Assembly (NCBI GenBank): GCA_029891345.1
Contig: CM056995.1
Location: 80,725,895-80,789,894 of the forward strand
From: Dryococelus australis
Lineage: Eukaryota; Arthropoda; Insecta; Phasmatodea; Phasmatidae
Direction of reading: 5' to 3'
DNA: 64,000 nucleotides
The translations under genes were made by a program, and so were the position numbers. This document shows positions 60,580 to 64,000 of the stretch, piece by piece. Each line of letters opens with the position of its first letter. Positions within the stretch are counted from its first letter, which is position 1. The notes under the pieces were generated by a model. The model saw only the letters and a list, made by a program, of their open reading frames with translations, was not told the DNA's origin and ran no database searches.

Positions 60580-61216
60580 AAGGCTGTCTATGGTAAAGTG
60601 AGCACTTTCGGAAGCCCTGCTTGAGATCACCTTGTATGCACATTGTACATACTTCCACCATACATAAAGTTAACTTTGCCATGATGGGAGTGATCACTTA
60701 TGCATGCGTCCGTCAAGTGAAAATTTAAAATTGCTAAAAAAAAATAATATCTATAATGTGATAGTTTTTACATTTATATGCATAAAAACAGCAAGCAAAC
60801 GAAGTAACTTCAGTATTCACAAAAGTAAACCTAACACCTTTAATTCAACCTTAAACATGAAACTACTTTCCTCGCGTTATAGGCTGTTCACGGTAAGTGA
60901 GCACTTTTTAAGGCCCTTCTCAATTTTTCCTTTCATCTAATTTCTATCTTCCTACTGCTTTTTAATATAAACATTGCAATGTGACCAATAAACACAGTAT
61001 ATACATTTTACTACCCTCGAAATTTAATGCCTCAGGCTACAATAAGATATATTTATTAGTGGTTAAAGCCTGTTGGGAGGGCTTTAAAAAGTGCTCACTT
61101 TACCGTGAACAGCCTATACCAACTTTAAAGAACGCATGCCAGCTAGTGCATGTAGGGGCAAAGAAATTTTTCCAAAACTTGACTTCAAAAGTGCTTAAGT
61201 AACCCTGAGAAGCCTA
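60580..61216 (-). mobile_element. Core-A MITE, interrupted by a core-B MITE
   Basis: Left end AAGGCTGTCTATGGTAAAG after TA; right end GTGCTTAAGTAACCCTGAG then AAGCCTA before TA. The core-A blocks are in reverse and more diverged than in other copies (ATGCATGCGTCCGTCAAG; CAACTTTAAAGAACGCATGC). A complete core-B element sits at 60880-61116. Confidence 0.88.
60880..61116 (+). mobile_element. Core-B MITE nested in a core-A MITE
   Basis: TAGGCTGTTCACGGTAAGTG to CTTTACCGTGAACAGCCTA, flanked by TA on both sides. Removing it with one TA rejoins GCGTTA to CCAACTTT, the arrangement found in uninterrupted core-A copies (GTTACCAACTTTAC at 26874). Core blocks (CTTTTTAATATAAACATTG, CTCGAAATTTAATG) match 2830-3048. 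Confidence 0.93.
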
Positions 61217-62359
61217 TATACACTGCAAAAATAACTTTCTTATTCATCGATAGGCCTATACGAGTAAGATGTTTCCTCCTCCTTTAAACGTTAATTATGT
61301 CAATTGAAACCACTTTCAAGAAATTTGCTTTAAAAAAAAAAAACACCCGCTGAAAGAATTTTTTATTGAATGTGCATTTTATAGCGTAGATGAATATCTA
61401 AACTACGAAAATAAAAAAATCACTCTATAACATTTCATTGTAAACATTTCTTGTTCCGGTTTTTCTCGTCCTCATTTCCTTCTGTTTCAGTAAAACGATG
61501 ACAACCTACAGCATGTTGGAAGAAGGTTAGTCACATTATGAAGACGAGATATGTTGTGCACGTGCGATCTAACATAAGTATGTCCAGTGTATTAACTGTG
61601 TATACATACTGTAATTTGACTTGCCCAATATAGTTGTACTGCTATGTATTGAAAAACGATGTCCCGGACGCTATAAAACAAACAAACGAGTACGCGAAAC
61701 CCAGGTAGTAAGAAAAGAACACATACCGCAAAGCACCTGAATAATTTACAAGTAGCCCAATCGGCTACAAGTGCCTATTCGGCGATTTGGTCCATTCTGA
61801 AGTCGCCATGTAGTGGCCGAAATAATCCAAATGGCGATCAGCTGCACGGACACGTGTCCGGGAATGGTGGAGTTGGTAGAGAAAAAAAGTTGGGGGGGAG
61901 GGGGAAGAGAGTGTTGCGAAGGGCAGGTAAAACACGCACGCTTCCTAGTGGCTTGGGAGTCGATATCCTTGGCAGCGGGCCGAGTGAGCTGCCGCAAGCC
62001 ACCGTGACTCCAGCTCCTCACACTGCAATCAGCAAGCGCATCCCGGCCGCGTCATCCATTGTGCATTGGCAAATTAGCCTGTCCGCGGTTTCTTCACGCT
62101 ATTTCGTCCAAACCTTTGAAAAATCACCCCGTGTATGATGTATGCTGTTATTTCCTAAATGTATTGTGTATCACAAGCGTCTGTTAATATAAAAGTGTGT
62201 TATTTTTGGTTTAATTAAACTTTTAATTAGGCCTTACATTTTATAAATTAATTACAATTAATATAAATAAAACAATGAGAAATTAGGTGTGTAAGAAATA
62301 GCTCTTACGAAAAATATTATCACAATGAGTGCACACGAATGCGGTGTGTTGTCCTTTTG
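61217..62359. other. No gene recognised
   Basis: A 94-codon plus-strand frame (61854-62138) and its minus-strand counterpart overlap a G-rich tract; neither is recognisable. Confidence 0.45.
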
Positions 62360-62586
62360 GTGTAATTTGGAATAATAGTCAATAAATATATTTTATTTTA
62401 GCCTTGGACGTTAACTTCCGAATGCGGTGAAATCTACACACTGTGTTTATACATATGCTTATATGACATATATATGCTTATACTTATATGACAATATTCA
62501 TTTCAAAAAGTAGTTAAATAAAAAAAATGGCTGAAATAAAAAGTAACTCGGGCCTCAAAAGTGCTCGCTTTACCTTGAACAGCCTA
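62360..62586 (-). mobile_element. Core-B MITE, left end missing
   Basis: Core blocks AATTTGGAATAATAGTCAAT, TTATTTTAGCCTTGGACG and AAATGGCTGAAATAAAAAG match 6647-6889. The right end reads CTTTACCTTGAACAGCCTA then TA. The left terminal repeat is absent. Confidence 0.85.
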
Positions 62587-63565
62587 TACTTGGTTAAGCT
62601 TTGTTTACATGAGGCTGAGGAATATCCCGGAAGTAGAACTTCAGAACGGCTTTAGAGTTGGAAGTAATCGTGAACGGACAACAGCTGACTCACTGTTAAC
62701 CTACATATAAAGATAGGCAGACCTACTTTACTTGCTCTGTGGGCAGATCATATTCTGAGCGTGTCCCCAACTTTGACTCGCTTATCGCCAGTGCAACTGT
62801 TAAAGTCACGTGGTCAACAGAGACAAACGTGTTTGTTAACGTTCGAATTTTCAATAGACACGACCCTTCTGCATTAATGAAATACCTTTACCAACTTGAA
62901 TAAAATGTTGGCCTAGCTGTATCAAAACGAGGCTAGAAGAAGCGTATAAACATCTCCAAGTATTTATACAATGTTTCACTCTGAAGTTTGTGTCACAATT
63001 GAAAATTTAACTTTAACCAGAGAACTAGACCGTGTGCAAAAGAATTGACCACCATGTTTTAGAATCTAATGATTCACGATTGCGCATACCAGGTCGTGTG
63101 CATGAGAGTTCGTGACATAATGCACCAAGAAATTTGTTATATTTCATTTCTTGTGCGGGCGCATGGAGCAACAGCCAATCATAACATTTTTACGAAGCTG
63201 TTTATTTTAAATGGATGAACAGTTATGCTGCAGAAACGAAAAAATGACGTAAGATATAAATTTAGAGAAAATAGCAGGTAACAGTTTACTAGCAGAAATT
63301 TTTGAAGGTGATTGACATCTTAACAGTCGAAAAAACAGGTCTTTTAAAGAAAAGAAAAATGCTAAATATTTTAAATCACTGTAAATTTCCAACACACTAA
63401 TCACAATGTGTTAACAATATCCATTATCTACAGTCACTGCCAACCGACGCCAGACCCGTCGCAAACTTTCATTGGCTACAAATAATACATACGTGTGAAT
63501 TAATTTTGCACACGAACTCTAATTGCGTGAACGTTATACTGTTATGTCGTGTGCTCTGAGCCTGT

Positions 63566-63566
<1 letters not shown>
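62587..63566. other. No gene recognised
   Basis: AT-rich, short frames only. Confidence 0.45.

Positions 63567-63597
<31 letters not shown>
63567..63597. repeat. Poly-T run
   Basis: About 31 consecutive T. It could be the tail of a retroposed copy on the minus strand, but no SINE or LINE body was recognised beside it. Confidence 0.95.
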
Positions 63598-63600
<3 letters not shown>

Positions 63601-63797
63601 TTGTGAACCAACCCTAAATCCTATCCAGAACTCCGTCCTTCCGTCCATTCAGTGGAATTCCCTGGGACGAATAAATTTTCCTCATCCACGTTCATAGCAT
63701 TAAAACTACCCACGTTGTTATTGATAATGATATTGGCAGAAAAGCAACCAACTGAGCAGCTCATGCGCGCGTTCTCAGTTTCACTCTACGTGTTAAC

Positions 63798-63868
63798 CGA
63801 ATACCTTTGAAACCAATCTTCGAAAAAAGAATCACTGCTCGTGACTTCACACATATTTAAACGAAAAA
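63798..63868 (+). mobile_element. Core-A MITE fragment
   Basis: CCTTTGAAACCAATCTTCG then AAAAAAGAATCACTGCTCG and CACACATATTTAAACG match, with changes, the first 70 bases of the core-A interior (TTTTGAAATCAACCTTAG, GTCACTGCC, GCATATATTT). Both ends are missing. Confidence 0.55.
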
Positions 63869-63876
63869 CCGAATAG

Positions 63877-64000
63877 ATTTTTCGCAGTTTTGTTGGTATG
63901 GAATTAGGGAAAGCAGCTTATTCTATAACGTCTTATTTTTCGCAGTTTTTTTGGTATGGAATTAGGGAAAGCAGCTCATTCTATAACGTCTTCTTTTTTA
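63877..64000 (+). repeat. 58-base tandem repeat, cut by the window edge
   Basis: Unit 1 (63877-63934) and unit 2 (63935-63992) share ATTTTTCGCAGTTTT, TGGTATGGAATTAGGGAAAG and CTATAACGTCTT with only two or three differences. A third unit may begin at 63993. Copy number beyond the window is unknown. Confidence 0.9.

Overview
The window looks like intergenic or intronic DNA from a repeat-rich arthropod, most likely an insect. It is AT-rich, has no operons, no long intact reading frame and no rRNA or true tRNA gene, and it carries eukaryotic elements (Helitrons, tRNA-derived SINEs, hAT, Tc1, Polinton/Maverick and many MITEs). The species cannot be fixed from the sequence. No host gene is identified with confidence; one possible internal exon (18207-18423, minus) is flagged. 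Almost everything recognisable is a mobile-element relic, and nearly every transposase, helicase or integrase frame is broken or truncated.

Layout. 1-10 kb: a large hairpin at the left edge, TA/AC microsatellites, two copies of a short MITE (core B), a 0.77-kb inverted-repeat element and a SINE. 10-15 kb: a three-level nest, in which a Helitron helicase relic on the minus strand is interrupted by a core-A MITE, itself interrupted by a second Helitron that still encodes the C-terminal half of a helicase. 15-25 kb: hAT relics (17.7-18.0, 19.8-21.9 and 23.2-23.9 kb, the last with ends and 8-bp target duplications) and a SINE inserted in another SINE at 24 kb. 25-39 kb: core-A MITEs, three copies of a probable solo LTR, an inverted-repeat element at 29.2-29.8 kb and a short non-autonomous Helitron at 32.5-33.1 kb. 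39-50 kb: a Tc1-like transposase relic, SINEs, a divergent repeat present in both orientations (43.8 and 45.6-46.4 kb) and two more core-A MITEs. 50-64 kb: a broken Polinton/Maverick-type integrase with chromodomain, a neighbouring coiled-coil-like repeat frame, a nested MITE pair (core B inside core A), and a 58-bp tandem repeat cut by the right edge.

The unifying element is a MITE group with ends of the form WAGGCTGTTCACG and a TA target duplication. At least a dozen full or partial copies occur, with two unrelated cores (A about 420 bp, B about 220-240 bp) under the same terminal repeats. Two insertions are into sequence whose uninterrupted form can be inferred, which fixes both the ends and the target duplication. 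No transposase for this group is visible here, so it depends on an element elsewhere. The nests give relative ages: minus-strand Helitron relic, then core-A MITE, then plus-strand Helitron; and core-A MITE before core-B MITE.
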